Positions 38,052 through 48,309 of a stretch of 64,000 nucleotides of DNA are shown here, one piece after another. The notes under the pieces were generated by a model. That model ran no database searches, was not told the DNA's origin, and was given only the letters and a program-made list of their open reading frames with translations. The translations under genes were made by a program, and so were the position numbers. Where the stretch lies: assembly GCF_000876015.1 (NCBI RefSeq), contig NZ_BBQM01000001.1, positions 140,466 to 204,465 on the forward strand, in the 5' to 3' direction. This DNA comes from Cupriavidus basilensis. Lineage in GTDB: Bacteria > Pseudomonadota > Gammaproteobacteria > Burkholderiales > Burkholderiaceae. Each line of letters opens with the position of its first letter. Position 1 is the stretch's first letter.

Positions 38052-41000
38052 ATGTCATCCGGTGTCATCCGCATCCGCGGAGCCCGTCAGCACAATCTCA
38101 AGAATCTCGACCTCGACCTGCACACCGGCGAAATGACCGTGGTGACGGGGCCGTCCGGGTCGGGCAAGTCGAGCCTGGTGTTCGACACGCTCTACGCCGA
38201 GGGCCAGCGCCGCTACGTCGAGACCTTCAGCGCCTACGCGCGCCAGTTCCTCGACCGCATGGACCGGCCGCAGGTGGACCGCGTGGACGGCGTGCCGCCG
38301 GCGATCGCCATCGACCAGACCAACCCGGTGCGCAGCTCGCGCTCCACGGTCGGCACCATGACCGAGCTCAACGACCACCTCAAGCTGCTTTACGCGCGCG
38401 CGGCCGAGCTGTTCGACCGCAAGACCGCGCAGCCGGTGCGCCACGATTCGCCCGAGACGATTTATGCCGAATTGCAGGCGCGCGCCGCGCAGGACGATCC
38501 GCGCCTGGTGGTGACGTTCCCGGTGGAGCTGCCCGAGACCACCACCGAGGCCGAGATCGCGCAATGGCTGTCGGTCAGCGGCTACACGCGCGTGCAGGCG
38601 CAGCGCGTGGTCGCGTCGCCGACCGGCCCGCGCAAGGTGCTCGACGTGGTGGCCGACCGCTTCCGCCTCGGCAACACGGAGAAGGCGCGCGCGCTGGAGG
38701 CCATCGAGGCCTCGCTCAAGCGCGGCGGCGGCCGCGTCAACGTCTACGTGCTCAACGCCGCCGACGAGGCGGCCGGGCCGCAGGTGTGGCGCTTCTCCAC
38801 CGGCCTGCACAGCCCCGAGAGCGACATCCGCTACGCCGACCCGCAGCCCGCGCTGTTCTCGTTCAACTCCGCCTACGGCGCGTGCGAGACCTGCCGCGGC
38901 TTCGGCCGCGTGATCGGCGTCGACCTCGGGCTGGTGATCCCGGACGAGCGCAAGAGCCTGCGCGACGGCGCCATCAAGCCGATGCAGACGCCGGCCTGGA
39001 AGGAATGCCAGGACGACCTGATGCGCTACGCCGCCCGCGCCGGCATCCCGCGCGACGTGCCGTGGTCCAGCCTGACCGCGGCCGAGCGCGCCTGGGTCAT
39101 CGACGGCTCGCCCGACTGGAACGGCAAGTGGAACACGCACTGGTACGGCGTCAAGCGCTTCTTCGACTATCTCGAGTCGAAGGCCTACAAGATGCACATC
39201 CGCGTGCTGCTGTCGAAGTACCGCAGCTACACCCCGTGCGAGACCTGCGGCGGCGCGCGCCTGAAGACCGAGGCGCTGCTGTGGCGCCTGGGCGGCAAGG
39301 CCGGCGCCGACGCCGTGTGCGAGCCGGCGCGGCGCTTCCTGCCGCGCGGCGTGGACTGGGACCGCGGCCAGCTCGAGGCGCTGCCGGGCCTGACCGTGCA
39401 CGACCTGATGCTGATGCCGATCGGGCGCATCCGCCAGTTCTTCGACGAGCTCACGCTGCCGAGCCTGATGCTCGACGACGCGCTCAAGCTGCTGCTGGCC
39501 GAGGTGCGCACGCGCCTGAAGTACCTGTGCGACGTGGGCCTGGGCTACCTCACGCTGGACCGCCAGAGCCGCACGCTGTCCGGCGGCGAGGTGCAGCGCA
39601 TCAACCTGACCACGGCGCTCGGCACCTCGCTGGTGAAGACGCTGTTCGTGCTCGACGAGCCCAGCATCGGCCTGCACCCGCGCGACCTCAACCGCATCGT
39701 CGAGGCCATGCGGCGCCTGCGCGACGCCGGCAACACGCTGGTGGTGGTGGAGCACGACCCGTCCGTGATGCTCGCGGCCGACCGCCTGATCGACATGGGT
39801 CCCGGCCCCGGCGAGCGCGGCGGCAACATCATCTATGACGGCACGCCGGGCGACATCCGCGCCGCCGGCACGCTCACCGGCGAATACCTCGCCGGGCGCC
39901 GCCAGGTGACCGACCTGTCCGCGTGGGCGCCGCGCCCGGTGGACGCCGCCACGCCGCGCATCGTGCTCGAAGGCGCCACCGAGCACAACCTGCGCGACGT
40001 CACCGTGGCGATCCCGCTGCAGCGCCTGGTGTGCGTGACCGGCGTGTCCGGCTCGGGCAAGTCCACGCTGCTGCAGGACGTGCTCTACCCGGCGATGGCG
40101 CGCCACTTCGGCAAGTCCACCGACGCGCCCGGCGCGTTCCGCCGGCTGGAAGGCGCCGGCCAGGTCAGCGACGTGGTGTTCGTCGACCAGTCGCCGATCG
40201 GCAAGACCGCGCGCTCCAACCCGGCCAGCTACGTCGGCGCGTTCGACGAGATCCGCAAGCTGTTCGCCAAGGCGCCGATGGCGCTGCAGCGCAGCTACAC
40301 CGCCGGCATGTTCAGCTTCAACTCGGGCGACGGGCGCTGCCCCACGTGCGGCGGCTCCGGCTTCGAGCACGTCGAGATGCAGTTCCTCTCCGACGTCTAC
40401 CTGCGCTGCCCCGACTGCGACGGGCGCCGCTACCGCGCCGAGATCCTCGAGGTGAAGATCGAGCGCGCGCTGCCGGGCCAGCCGCCGCGCCCGCTCAGCG
40501 TGGCCGACGTGCTGGAGCTGACCGTGAGCGAGGCGGTGGCGTATTTCGCCGGCGACGCCGCGGTGCTGCGCGTGCTCCAGCCGATCGTCGACGTGGGCCT
40601 GGAATACGTCAAGCTGGGCCAGCCGGTGCCGACGCTGTCGGGCGGCGAGGCGCAGCGCCTCAAGCTGGCCGGCTACCTGGCCGAGACCGCGCACGGCGGC
40701 ATGGCGTCGCGCAACAAGCCGCTGCCGCACGAAGGCCGGCTGTTCATGTTCGACGAGCCCACCACCGGGCTGCACTTCGACGACATCGCCAAGCTGATGC
40801 GCGCGTTCGGCAAGCTGCTCGACGGCGGCCATTCGCTGATCGTGATCGAGCACAACCTCGACGTGGTGCGCGCGGCCGACTGGATCATCGACCTCGGCCC
40901 CGAGGGCGGCGACGCCGGCGGCGAGGTGCTGTGCGTGGGCACGCCGCAGGACGTGCGCGGCTGCGCCGCGTCCCACACCGGGCAGGCGCTGCTGCACTAC

Positions 41001-43946
41001 GACCGCGCCATCGGCCACGCCTTCGCGCTCGACGACGAAGGCGTGCCGCTGCAGGCCGCGCTGCGCGCCGCGCGCGAGCGCCGCGCGGTGGAAGGCGTGG
41101 ACGTGGTGCGCATCGTCAACGCGCACGAGCACAACCTCAAGGCGCTCAACGTCGACATCCCGCACGGCAAGTTCAACGTGGTCACGGGCGTGTCCGGCTC
41201 GGGCAAGTCCACGCTGGCCTTCGACATCCTGTTCCACGAAGGGCAGCGCCGCTATCTCGAATCGCTCAACGCCTACGCGCGCTCGATCGTGCAGCCGGCC
41301 GGGCGGCCCGAGGTGGACGCGGTGTACGGCATCCCGCCCACGGTGGCGATCGAGCAGCGCCTGTCGCGCGGCGGGCGCAAGAGCACGGTGGCGACCACCT
41401 CCGAGGTCTGGCACTTCCTGCGCCTGATGTACGTGAAGCTGGGCATCCAGCACTGCATCCACGACGGCACGCCGGTCACTTCGCAGAGCCCCGAGTCCAT
41501 CGCCGCGCAGCTGCTGCGCGACTACAAGGGCCAGCACGTGGGTTTGCTGGCGCCGCTGGTGGTCAACCGCAAGGGCGTCTACACCGACCTCGCCAAGTGG
41601 GCCAAGGCGCGCGGCAACACGCACCTGCGCGTGGACGGCGAATTCCTGCCGGTCGATCCGTGGCCGCGCCTGGACCGCTTCCGCGAGCACACCATCGAGC
41701 TGCCGGTCGGCGACATCAAGGTCTCGGCCGAGAACGAGGCCGCGCTGCGCGCGCTGCTCGGCCAGGCGCTCGAAGCCGGCAAGGGCGTGATGCACCTGCT
41801 GGCGCCGCTCGACGGCCTCGGCCACGCGATGGGCAACGGCGGCACGCGCGGCATCGGCGCCACCACGGTGTTCTCCACCAAGCGCGCCTGCCCGGTGTGC
41901 AGCACCAGCTATCCCGAGCTGGACCCGCGCCTGTTCTCGTACAACAGCAAGCACGGCTGGTGCCCGAGCTGCGTCGGCACCGGCCTCACGCTCACGCGCG
42001 AGCAGCGCGCCGCCTTCGACGACACCGTGATGGCCGACGACAACCGCGGCCGCGAGCAGACCCTGCCGTCCGAGCAGCAGGAGCCCGACGACGTGGCCGA
42101 CCTGCCGTGCCCCGACTGCGGCGGCACGCGCCTGAACCCGGTGGCGCGCGCGGTCACGTTCGACGCGCACGCCATCACCGACGTGGCGCGGTGGACCGTG
42201 TCCGACACCCACCGCTGGGTGCAGACGCTGCGCCTGGCCGGGCGCGACGCCGAGATCGCGCGCGACGTGGTCAGCGAGATCCGCAGCCGCCTGCAGTTCC
42301 TGGAAGAAGTGGGCCTGGGCTACCTCAGCCTGGACCGCGCCGCGCCCAGCCTCTCGGGCGGCGAGGCGCAGCGCATCCGCCTCGCCGCGCAGCTCGGCAG
42401 CAACCTGCAGGGCGTGTGCTACGTGCTCGACGAGCCCACCATCGGCCTGCATCCGCGCGACAACCAGATCCTGCTCGACGCGCTGCGCAAGCTCGGCGAG
42501 AAGGGCAACACGCTGGTGGTGGTGGAGCACGACGAGGACACCATCCGCCGTGCCGACCACATCATCGACATCGGCCCCGGCGCCGGCAAGCGCGGCGGCA
42601 CGCTGGTGGCGCAGGGCGGGGTGGCGGCGCTGTCGGCCAGCCCCGACTCGCTGACCGGCCAGTTCCTCGCGCACCCGATCCTGCATCCGCTGCAGCCGCG
42701 CCGCGCGGTGCGCCCCGAAGGCAAGGGCCGCGAGGCGGTGCCGGCGCAATGGCTGACCGTGCACGGCGCCTCGCTGCACAACCTGCGCGGCGTCACCGCC
42801 GGCATCCCGCTCGGGCGGCTGGTGGCGATCACCGGCGTGTCCGGCTCGGGCAAGTCCACGCTCGCGCGCGACGTGCTGATGACCAACCTGCTCGACGCGG
42901 TGGGCCGCTCGGTGATGTCGTCGCCGGCCACGCGCCGCGCGCGCAAGGCCGCCGGCGCCGATGCCGCCAATGCCGCGCGCACGCGCAGCGCCGCGCGCGC
43001 CGAGCCGCGCCGCAAGCTCGACGTCGCGCACGACTGGCAGGGCTGCGACGCCGTCACCGGCTTCGAGAGCATCGACCGCGTGCTGGAAGTGGACCAGACC
43101 CCGATCGGCAAGACGCCGCGCTCGTGCCCGGCCACCTACATCGGCGTGTGGGACACCATCCGCAAGCTGTTCGCGCAGACGCTCGAAGCCAAGGCGCGCG
43201 GCTACTCCGCCTCGCGCTTCTCGTTCAACACCGGCGACGGTCGCTGCCCGGCCTGCGAAGGCCAGGGCGTGCGCACCATCGGCATGAGCTTTCTGCCCGA
43301 CGTGAAGGTGCCGTGCGACGTCTGCCACGGCCAGCGCTTCAACCCCGAGACGCTGGCGGTGACGTGGCGCGGCAAGAACATCGGCGACGTGCTGACGATG
43401 GAGATCGACGAGGCGGTGGAGTTCTTCGCCGCCATGTCCAACATCGCCCATCCGCTGCAGTTGATGAAGGACGTGGGCCTGGGCTACCTCACGCTGGGCC
43501 AGCCCTCGCCCACGCTGTCCGGCGGCGAGGCGCAGCGCATCAAGCTGGTGACGGAGCTGTCCAAGGTGCGCGACGACATCACGCGGCGCGGCCAGCAGGC
43601 GCCGCACACGCTCTACGTGCTGGACGAGCCCACCGTGGGCCTGCACATGGCCGACGTGGCCAAGCTGATCCGCGTGCTGCACCGGCTCGCCGACGGCGGC
43701 CACAGCGTGGTGGTGATCGAGCACGACCTCGACGTGATCGCCGAGGCCGACTGGATCATCGACCTCGGGCCGGAGGGCGGCGTGGCCGGCGGCGCCATCG
43801 TCGCCGCGACCGATCCGGAAGGGCTGGTGAAGGTCAAGGCCAGCCATACCGGGGCGGCGCTGGCGCCGGTGCTGGCGCGCGGGCGGGCAGTCGCCGCGCC
43901 GGCCGGCACGCAGGCCGCGCGGCCGCGGAAAGTCGCGGTGTCCTAG
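38052..43946 (+). CDS. Double-length UvrA-like ATPase (tandem fused UvrA, four ABC modules)
   Basis: 1,964 residues, twice the size of UvrA. Four Walker A motifs occur near residues 34 (GPSGSGKSS), 665, 1046 and 1594 (all GVSGSGKST). Four LSGGE signatures follow ([42 protein letters not shown]). Zinc-finger pairs include [10 protein letters not shown]...[10 protein letters not shown] and CPACEGQG...[10 protein letters not shown]. So two full UvrA units are fused, about residues 1-1000 and 1010-1964. A basic alanine-rich insert (around [19 protein letters not shown]) interrupts the last module. Similar long UvrA proteins exist in some Proteobacteria; role unproven. AGAGGACG precedes the ATG at 38052. 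Confidence 0.93.
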   Translation: MSSGVIRIRGARQHNLKNLDLDLHTGEMTVVTGPSGSGKSSLVFDTLYAEGQRRYVETFSAYARQFLDRMDRPQVDRVDGVPPAIAIDQTNPVRSSRSTVGTMTELNDHLKLLYARAAELFDRKTAQPVRHDSPETIYAELQARAAQDDPRLVVTFPVELPETTTEAEIAQWLSVSGYTRVQAQRVVASPTGPRKVLDVVADRFRLGNTEKARALEAIEASLKRGGGRVNVYVLNAADEAAGPQVWRFSTGLHSPESDIRYADPQPALFSFNSAYGACETCRGFGRVIGVDLGLVIPDERKSLRDGAIKPMQTPAWKECQDDLMRYAARAGIPRDVPWSSLTAAERAWVIDGSPDWNGKWNTHWYGVKRFFDYLESKAYKMHIRVLLSKYRSYTPCETCGGARLKTEALLWRLGGKAGADAVCEPARRFLPRGVDWDRGQLEALPGLTVHDLMLMPIGRIRQFFDELTLPSLMLDDALKLLLAEVRTRLKYLCDVGLGYLTLDRQSRTLSGGEVQRINLTTALGTSLVKTLFVLDEPSIGLHPRDLNRIVEAMRRLRDAGNTLVVVEHDPSVMLAADRLIDMGPGPGERGGNIIYDGTPGDIRAAGTLTGEYLAGRRQVTDLSAWAPRPVDAATPRIVLEGATEHNLRDVTVAIPLQRLVCVTGVSGSGKSTLLQDVLYPAMARHFGKSTDAPGAFRRLEGAGQVSDVVFVDQSPIGKTARSNPASYVGAFDEIRKLFAKAPMALQRSYTAGMFSFNSGDGRCPTCGGSGFEHVEMQFLSDVYLRCPDCDGRRYRAEILEVKIERALPGQPPRPLSVADVLELTVSEAVAYFAGDAAVLRVLQPIVDVGLEYVKLGQPVPTLSGGEAQRLKLAGYLAETAHGGMASRNKPLPHEGRLFMFDEPTTGLHFDDIAKLMRAFGKLLDGGHSLIVIEHNLDVVRAADWIIDLGPEGGDAGGEVLCVGTPQDVRGCAASHTGQALLHYDRAIGHAFALDDEGVPLQAALRAARERRAVEGVDVVRIVNAHEHNLKALNVDIPHGKFNVVTGVSGSGKSTLAFDILFHEGQRRYLESLNAYARSIVQPAGRPEVDAVYGIPPTVAIEQRLSRGGRKSTVATTSEVWHFLRLMYVKLGIQHCIHDGTPVTSQSPESIAAQLLRDYKGQHVGLLAPLVVNRKGVYTDLAKWAKARGNTHLRVDGEFLPVDPWPRLDRFREHTIELPVGDIKVSAENEAALRALLGQALEAGKGVMHLLAPLDGLGHAMGNGGTRGIGATTVFSTKRACPVCSTSYPELDPRLFSYNSKHGWCPSCVGTGLTLTREQRAAFDDTVMADDNRGREQTLPSEQQEPDDVADLPCPDCGGTRLNPVARAVTFDAHAITDVARWTVSDTHRWVQTLRLAGRDAEIARDVVSEIRSRLQFLEEVGLGYLSLDRAAPSLSGGEAQRIRLAAQLGSNLQGVCYVLDEPTIGLHPRDNQILLDALRKLGEKGNTLVVVEHDEDTIRRADHIIDIGPGAGKRGGTLVAQGGVAALSASPDSLTGQFLAHPILHPLQPRRAVRPEGKGREAVPAQWLTVHGASLHNLRGVTAGIPLGRLVAITGVSGSGKSTLARDVLMTNLLDAVGRSVMSSPATRRARKAAGADAANAARTRSAARAEPRRKLDVAHDWQGCDAVTGFESIDRVLEVDQTPIGKTPRSCPATYIGVWDTIRKLFAQTLEAKARGYSASRFSFNTGDGRCPACEGQGVRTIGMSFLPDVKVPCDVCHGQRFNPETLAVTWRGKNIGDVLTMEIDEAVEFFAAMSNIAHPLQLMKDVGLGYLTLGQPSPTLSGGEAQRIKLVTELSKVRDDITRRGQQAPHTLYVLDEPTVGLHMADVAKLIRVLHRLADGGHSVVVIEHDLDVIAEADWIIDLGPEGGVAGGAIVAATDPEGLVKVKASHTGAALAPVLARGRAVAAPAGTQAARPRKVAVS

Positions 43947-44083
43947 GGTCCGGCGCGGCGGCGCGGGCGCGCCGCGCCGTGCACCAACCTGGGCCGCGCC
44001 CGCCTGCCCGCCTGCACCAACTTGAGCGGCGCGGCGGCGGATTGCCGGAAAGCGGCCAAAGTGGCCATATGGAATACTCGGAA

Positions 44084-44098
44084 ATGGCTATCCAAAGT
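44084..44098 (+). promoter_or_regulatory. MocR-type site candidate upstream of kinase gene
   Basis: ATGGCTATCCAAAG at 44084-44097. The same two blocks, ATGGCTAT and ATCCAAA, recur on the minus strand upstream of the MocR regulator (48157-48181). A TATAGT -10-like hexamer follows at 44114-44119. Confidence 0.4.
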
Positions 44099-44153
44099 AA
44101 CGCCAATGCGCCCTATAGTTGTGCGCACGGTCACTCTACGGATAGATCCAGAT

Positions 44154-45287
44154 ATGAGGCAGGCGATTGAGCGCCAGGCGGCAACGCAGGCGCAGGCAGG
44201 CGGCATGCATGGCATGCCGGATCCGCTCGGCGGCGACGGGCTGTTTGCCGTGTCGACACCCAAGCTCGACCTCCGGCAGGCGCAGGCGCTGGCCGCGGAA
44301 GTGTATGGCATCGACAGCCGCGCGACGGTGCTGAGCAGCGAGCGCGACCAGAATTTCCGGCTCGACGGCCGCGATGGCGGCACCTACGTGCTCAAGGTCA
44401 CGCACCCGGCCGAGGATCCCGGGGTAACGGATTTCCAGACCCAGGCGCAGCTGCACCTGATGCGTGCACAGCCGGCGCTGCCGGTGCCGGGCATCCTGCC
44501 GACCACGAGCGGCGAGAGCATCCACTGGCGCGAGGTGGGCGCCGGCGGGCTGCGCCAGGCGGTGCGGCTGATCACCTTCCTGCCCGGCGTGCCGCTGTAC
44601 AAGGTGGCGCGCAGCGCCAGGCAGCGCCAGGCCCTCGGCGGCGCCCTGGCGCGCTTCGACCAGGCCCTGGCGGGCTTTTCCCACGCGCATTCGAATCACC
44701 GGCTGCTGTGGGACATCCAGCACGTCTCCCAGCTGCGTCCGCTGCTGGCCCTGGTCGAAGACAGCCCGCGCCGCGCGCTGGCCACGCGGTTCCTCGACCA
44801 CTACGAGCAGGCCACCGCGCAGCGGGTCGCGGGCCTGCGCCGGCAGGTCATCCATAACGATCTCAACGCCTACAACGTGCTGGTGGACGAGCACGACACC
44901 GAGCGCGTGACCGCGATCCTGGATTTCGGCGACATGGTGGAGGCGCCGCTGGTCAACGACCTCGCCGTGGCGTGCGCCTACCAGCTCGCCGACGCGCCCG
45001 ACCCGCTGGCGACGGCGCTCGACTGCATCCGGGCCTACCACCGCGTCCTCCCGCTGACCGAGGCGGAGGCCGGCGTGCTGCCCGACCTCATCGCCGCGCG
45101 GTTGCTGATCACGGTGCTGATCACCGGCTGGCGCGCGCGGCAGCATCCCGAGAACAGCGCATACATCCTGCGCAACAATGCCCTGTCGTGGACCGGCCTT
45201 CATCGCCTGGCCGCGTTGCCGCGCGGGCAGGCTGAACACACCGTGCTAGAGGCGATCGGCGGCGAACCGGAGAACCACCATGAGTAA
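44154..45287 (+). CDS. APH-family kinase, hydroxylysine/ethanolamine-kinase-like
   Basis: 377 residues of aminoglycoside-phosphotransferase fold: FRLDGRDGGTYVLKVTHPAEDP (nucleotide-binding lysine), the catalytic loop VIHNDLNAYNVLV (Brenner motif, HND...N) and AILDFGDMVEAPLVNDLAVACAY (Mg-binding DFGD). The pattern resembles 5-hydroxylysine kinase (AGPHD1) more than antibiotic kinases. Its stop overlaps the start of a class-III PLP enzyme by 8 bp; in animals the analogous kinase and PLP phospho-lyase act in sequence. I chose the ATG at 44154; an upstream in-frame start at 44022 overlaps promoter-like sequence. Confidence 0.8.
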   Translation: MRQAIERQAATQAQAGGMHGMPDPLGGDGLFAVSTPKLDLRQAQALAAEVYGIDSRATVLSSERDQNFRLDGRDGGTYVLKVTHPAEDPGVTDFQTQAQLHLMRAQPALPVPGILPTTSGESIHWREVGAGGLRQAVRLITFLPGVPLYKVARSARQRQALGGALARFDQALAGFSHAHSNHRLLWDIQHVSQLRPLLALVEDSPRRALATRFLDHYEQATAQRVAGLRRQVIHNDLNAYNVLVDEHDTERVTAILDFGDMVEAPLVNDLAVACAYQLADAPDPLATALDCIRAYHRVLPLTEAEAGVLPDLIAARLLITVLITGWRARQHPENSAYILRNNALSWTGLHRLAALPRGQAEHTVLEAIGGEPENHHE

Positions 45288-46608
45288 AGACAAGGCCATG
45301 CTCAACGCCTTCGACCCCGCGCGGTCGGGCACGCTGGGCGACATCGACCGCGCGCTGATCGAGCGCCGGCAGCGGCTGCTGGGGCCGGCATACCGGCTCT
45401 TCTACGAAGAGCCGCTGCACATGGTCCGCGGCGAGGGCGTCTGGCTGTACGACAACACCGGCAAGGCCTACCTTGACGCCTACAACAACGTGGCATCGGT
45501 CGGGCACTGCCGCCCCGAGGTGGTCGAGGCCATCGCCCGGCAGGCCGCCACGCTCAACACCCACACGCGCTATCTGCACGAAGGCGTGCTGGACTACGCG
45601 GAGCAGCTGCTGGCCACCTTTCCCGCCGAGCTTTCGCAGGCGATGTTCGCCTGCACCGGCAGCGAAGCCAACGACCTGGCGCTGCGCATCGCCCGCCGCC
45701 ACACCGGCGGCACCGGCGTGGTGGTGACGCAGTTGGCCTACCACGGCGTCACCGCCGCCGTCGCGGCGATCTCGCCGTCGCTGGGCAAGTCGGTCCCGCT
45801 CGGCGCGGACGTGCGCGCCGTGCCCGCGCCGGACAGCTATCTCGGCGACCCGGACACCGTGGGGGCGCAGTTCGCGCGCGACGTCCAGCACGCCATCGAC
45901 GACATGCTCCGGCACGGCATCCGGCCGGCCGCGCTGATCGTGGACACGCTGTTCTCGAGCGACGGCGTGTTCGCCGACCCGCCCGGCTTCCTGCGCGAGG
46001 CGGTCGAGGTAATGCGCCGCGCCGGCGGCATCTTCATCGCCGACGAAGTGCAGGCCGGCTTTGCCAGGACGGGGACCGCGATGTGGGGCTTCCAGCGCCA
46101 CGGCCTGGTGCCCGACATCGTCACGATGGGCAAGCCGATGGGCAACGGGCATCCGGTCTCGGGCCTGGTGGCCAGGCCGGAAGTGATCGCGGCGTTCGGC
46201 CGCGAGGCGCGCTACTTCAACACGTTCGGCGGCAACCCGGTGTCCTGCGCGGCCGCCCGGGCGACGCTGGACGTGATCCAGAAGAACGGGCTGCAGGAGA
46301 ACGCGGCCGCGATCGGCGACTACATCCGGCAGGGCTTCGCCGAGCTGGCGCGCCGGCACGACCTGATCGGCGACGTGCGCGGCGCGGGCCTGTTCATCGG
46401 CGTGGAGCTGGTGCGCGACCGCGCGGGCAAGCAGGCCGCGGCCGACGAGGCCGGCCGCGTGGTCAACGCGATGCGCGAGAACGGCGTGCTGATCAGCACC
46501 ACCGGCCCGCGCGGCAACGTGCTGAAGATCCGGCCGCTGCTGCCGTTCAGCCGCGCCAACGCCGACCTGCTGCTGGAGGTCGCCGACCACGCCCTGCGCG
46601 CGGCCTGA
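45280..46608 (+). CDS. Class-III PLP aminotransferase / phospho-lyase-like enzyme
   Basis: 442 residues. PLP lysine in DIVTMGKPMGNGHPVSG, cofactor Asp in GGIFIADEVQAGFARTG, and FACTGSEANDLALRIARRHT for the phosphate pocket. The N-terminal segment LLGPAYRLFYEEPLHMVRGEGVWLYDNTG is typical of the AGXT2L branch (ethanolamine-phosphate or 5-phosphohydroxylysine phospho-lyase) rather than of GABA or ornithine transaminases. Translationally coupled to the APH-type kinase. Predicted reaction: ammonia and phosphate elimination from a phosphorylated hydroxy-amine; inferred from context. Confidence 0.82.
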   Translation: MSKDKAMLNAFDPARSGTLGDIDRALIERRQRLLGPAYRLFYEEPLHMVRGEGVWLYDNTGKAYLDAYNNVASVGHCRPEVVEAIARQAATLNTHTRYLHEGVLDYAEQLLATFPAELSQAMFACTGSEANDLALRIARRHTGGTGVVVTQLAYHGVTAAVAAISPSLGKSVPLGADVRAVPAPDSYLGDPDTVGAQFARDVQHAIDDMLRHGIRPAALIVDTLFSSDGVFADPPGFLREAVEVMRRAGGIFIADEVQAGFARTGTAMWGFQRHGLVPDIVTMGKPMGNGHPVSGLVARPEVIAAFGREARYFNTFGGNPVSCAAARATLDVIQKNGLQENAAAIGDYIRQGFAELARRHDLIGDVRGAGLFIGVELVRDRAGKQAAADEAGRVVNAMRENGVLISTTGPRGNVLKIRPLLPFSRANADLLLEVADHALRAA

Positions 46609-46640
46609 GCGTCCGGCGTCCGGCATTCAGCGTTCAGCGT

Positions 46641-48131
46641 TCAGGCCGGCGCGCGCTTCTTCGCGCCGCACTGCTCCACCACCCGGGCGAGCCGCTCCAC
46701 GCCCGGGGCGATCTCGGCGAGCGGCACGCCGCCGAAGCCCAGCACCACGGAGCGGTCTTCCAGGTCCGGGCGCGCCGCCACGAAGCGCGGGGCGCCGAGC
46801 ACGATGTGCTTCGCCCGGGCCGCTTCCACCAGGGCGCCGGTGCCCGTCTTCAGGTCCATGCGCATGAACAGGTGCAGGCCGGCGCGCGCCTCCGACAGGC
46901 TGATCGCGCCGCCGAGCCGGCGCGTCAGGCATGCGCGCAGCGTGTTCTGCCGCTCCGCGTATTCGAGCCGCATGCGGCGGATGTGCTGGGAGAAGTGGCC
47001 TTCGTCGATGAAGTCGGCGAGGGCCGCCTGCGCATGGAGCTGGCCGGGCCGGTAGAGCTTGGCGCTGGCCATCGAGAAGGTCTGCGCCAGGTGCGCGGGC
47101 ACCACCAGGTAGCCCAGGCGCACGCCGGCGAACATCGCCTTGCTGAAGGTGCCCACGTAGATGACCCGCGCATCGCTGTCCAGGCCCTGCAGCGAGGGCA
47201 GCGGCGCGCCGTCGTAGCGGAACTCGCTGTCGTAGTCGTCCTCCATGACCCACAGGTTGCGCGAGCGCGCGCTTTGCAGCAGCTCCAGCCGGCGCGCCAG
47301 CGGCATCACCACGCCGGTGGGATAGTGATGCGACGGGCTGGTCACGACCAGGCGCGTGTGGCGCGGCGCGTGGCTCGCTTCCAGCGACAGCCCGTGCTCG
47401 TCCACGGTGCCGGCGCCGATGCTGAGCCCGGCCGACGCCAGCACCGTGGGGAACGCCCAGTGGCACGGGTTCTCGACCAGGGCCATGTCGCCGGGGTCGG
47501 CCAGCAGGCGCGCGCACAGGTCGATGGACTGGTGCGTGCCCGAGGTGATGATGACCTGCTCCGGCTCGCACGCCACCGAGCGGGAGATCTTCAGGTAGCT
47601 CGCCACCGCCGCGCGCAGCGGCGCGAAGCCGCCGCCGTCGGCCGCGTACCCCGACAGCGAGAGGTCGCCCTTGCCGATGTGCCGGGACACCAGCCGCCGC
47701 CACAGGTGGAACGGGAACATCGAGGCATCGGCCACGCCGGGCACGAAGGCGCCGCTGGACTGGCTCAGGCCGCCGGGCAGGTCCTCCAGCATGCGCCCGC
47801 GCTGGGACAGGGCCATCGTGTGCCTGGCGTGGCTCGCCTCGGACGCGCCGCCGAGCGGCCGCACGCTGGTCGGCGCGACGAAGGTGCCGCTGCCGCTGCT
47901 GGCATTGAGATAGTTCTCCGCGATCAGGCGGTCGTAGGCCAGCGAGACGGTGATGCGGGAGATGCCCAAGTCCTGCGCCAGCGCGCGCGAGGAGGGCAGC
48001 TTCTGCCCGGCGACCAGCGTGTGGTCGAGCACCGCGCGCCGCACCACCTGGTAGATCTGGCGCTGCATCGGTTCCTCCCCCGACCTCGAAAGCGCTTGCG
48101 AAAGCAGGTCGGTAAGCAGCACGGCGCGCAT
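46641..48131 (-). CDS. MocR/PdxR-type regulator (GntR helix-turn-helix fused to aminotransferase fold)
   Basis: 496 residues. Residues ~8-85 are a GntR-type winged helix (PMQRQIYQVVRRAVLDHTLVAGQKLPSSRALAQDLGISRITV), linked by ~40 residues to a fold-type-I aminotransferase-like domain with the PLP lysine in YVGTFSKAMFAGVRLGY and ENPCHWAFPTV, SPSHHYPTGVVM blocks. Such regulators sense PLP or amino acids. Divergent from the MHS permease and convergent with the kinase/lyase pair. Start 48131 chosen over the unlikely extension to 48290. Confidence 0.92.
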   Translation of the reverse strand: MRAVLLTDLLSQALSRSGEEPMQRQIYQVVRRAVLDHTLVAGQKLPSSRALAQDLGISRITVSLAYDRLIAENYLNASSGSGTFVAPTSVRPLGGASEASHARHTMALSQRGRMLEDLPGGLSQSSGAFVPGVADASMFPFHLWRRLVSRHIGKGDLSLSGYAADGGGFAPLRAAVASYLKISRSVACEPEQVIITSGTHQSIDLCARLLADPGDMALVENPCHWAFPTVLASAGLSIGAGTVDEHGLSLEASHAPRHTRLVVTSPSHHYPTGVVMPLARRLELLQSARSRNLWVMEDDYDSEFRYDGAPLPSLQGLDSDARVIYVGTFSKAMFAGVRLGYLVVPAHLAQTFSMASAKLYRPGQLHAQAALADFIDEGHFSQHIRRMRLEYAERQNTLRACLTRRLGGAISLSEARAGLHLFMRMDLKTGTGALVEAARAKHIVLGAPRFVAARPDLEDRSVVLGFGGVPLAEIAPGVERLARVVEQCGAKKRAPA

Positions 48132-48156
48132 CGAAATGGCCTCATCAAATAAACGT

Positions 48157-48181
48157 ATTTGGATATATAGGCTATAGCCAT
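48157..48181 (-). promoter_or_regulatory. MocR promoter/operator candidate
   Basis: AT-rich stretch with TTTGGATA (48158-48165), the palindrome GGCTATAGCC (48170-48179) and a further GCTATAG at 48188-48194. Read on the minus strand it gives ATGGCTAT and ATCCAAA, both found upstream of the kinase gene at 44084-44097. Confidence 0.4.
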
Positions 48182-48309
48182 CGATTGCTATAGTCAATCG
48201 CCGCCTACCCATCCGAACAGATCCAGTCATCCGGCGGTGACTCGCGGCGGCGGCTCGCGCCGCGAGTGTGGACGCAACGGGCACCACCAATCACGAAGGA
48301 AGACAGAAC

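Noticed and set aside
38055..43847. Very long minus-strand open frame (about 1,930 codons) opposite the double UvrA gene
   Set aside because: Its translation is His/Gln/Val/Ala/Arg-rich without any domain. It is the frame expected opposite a long GC-rich gene with C/G wobble. The plus-strand protein has complete UvrA motifs.
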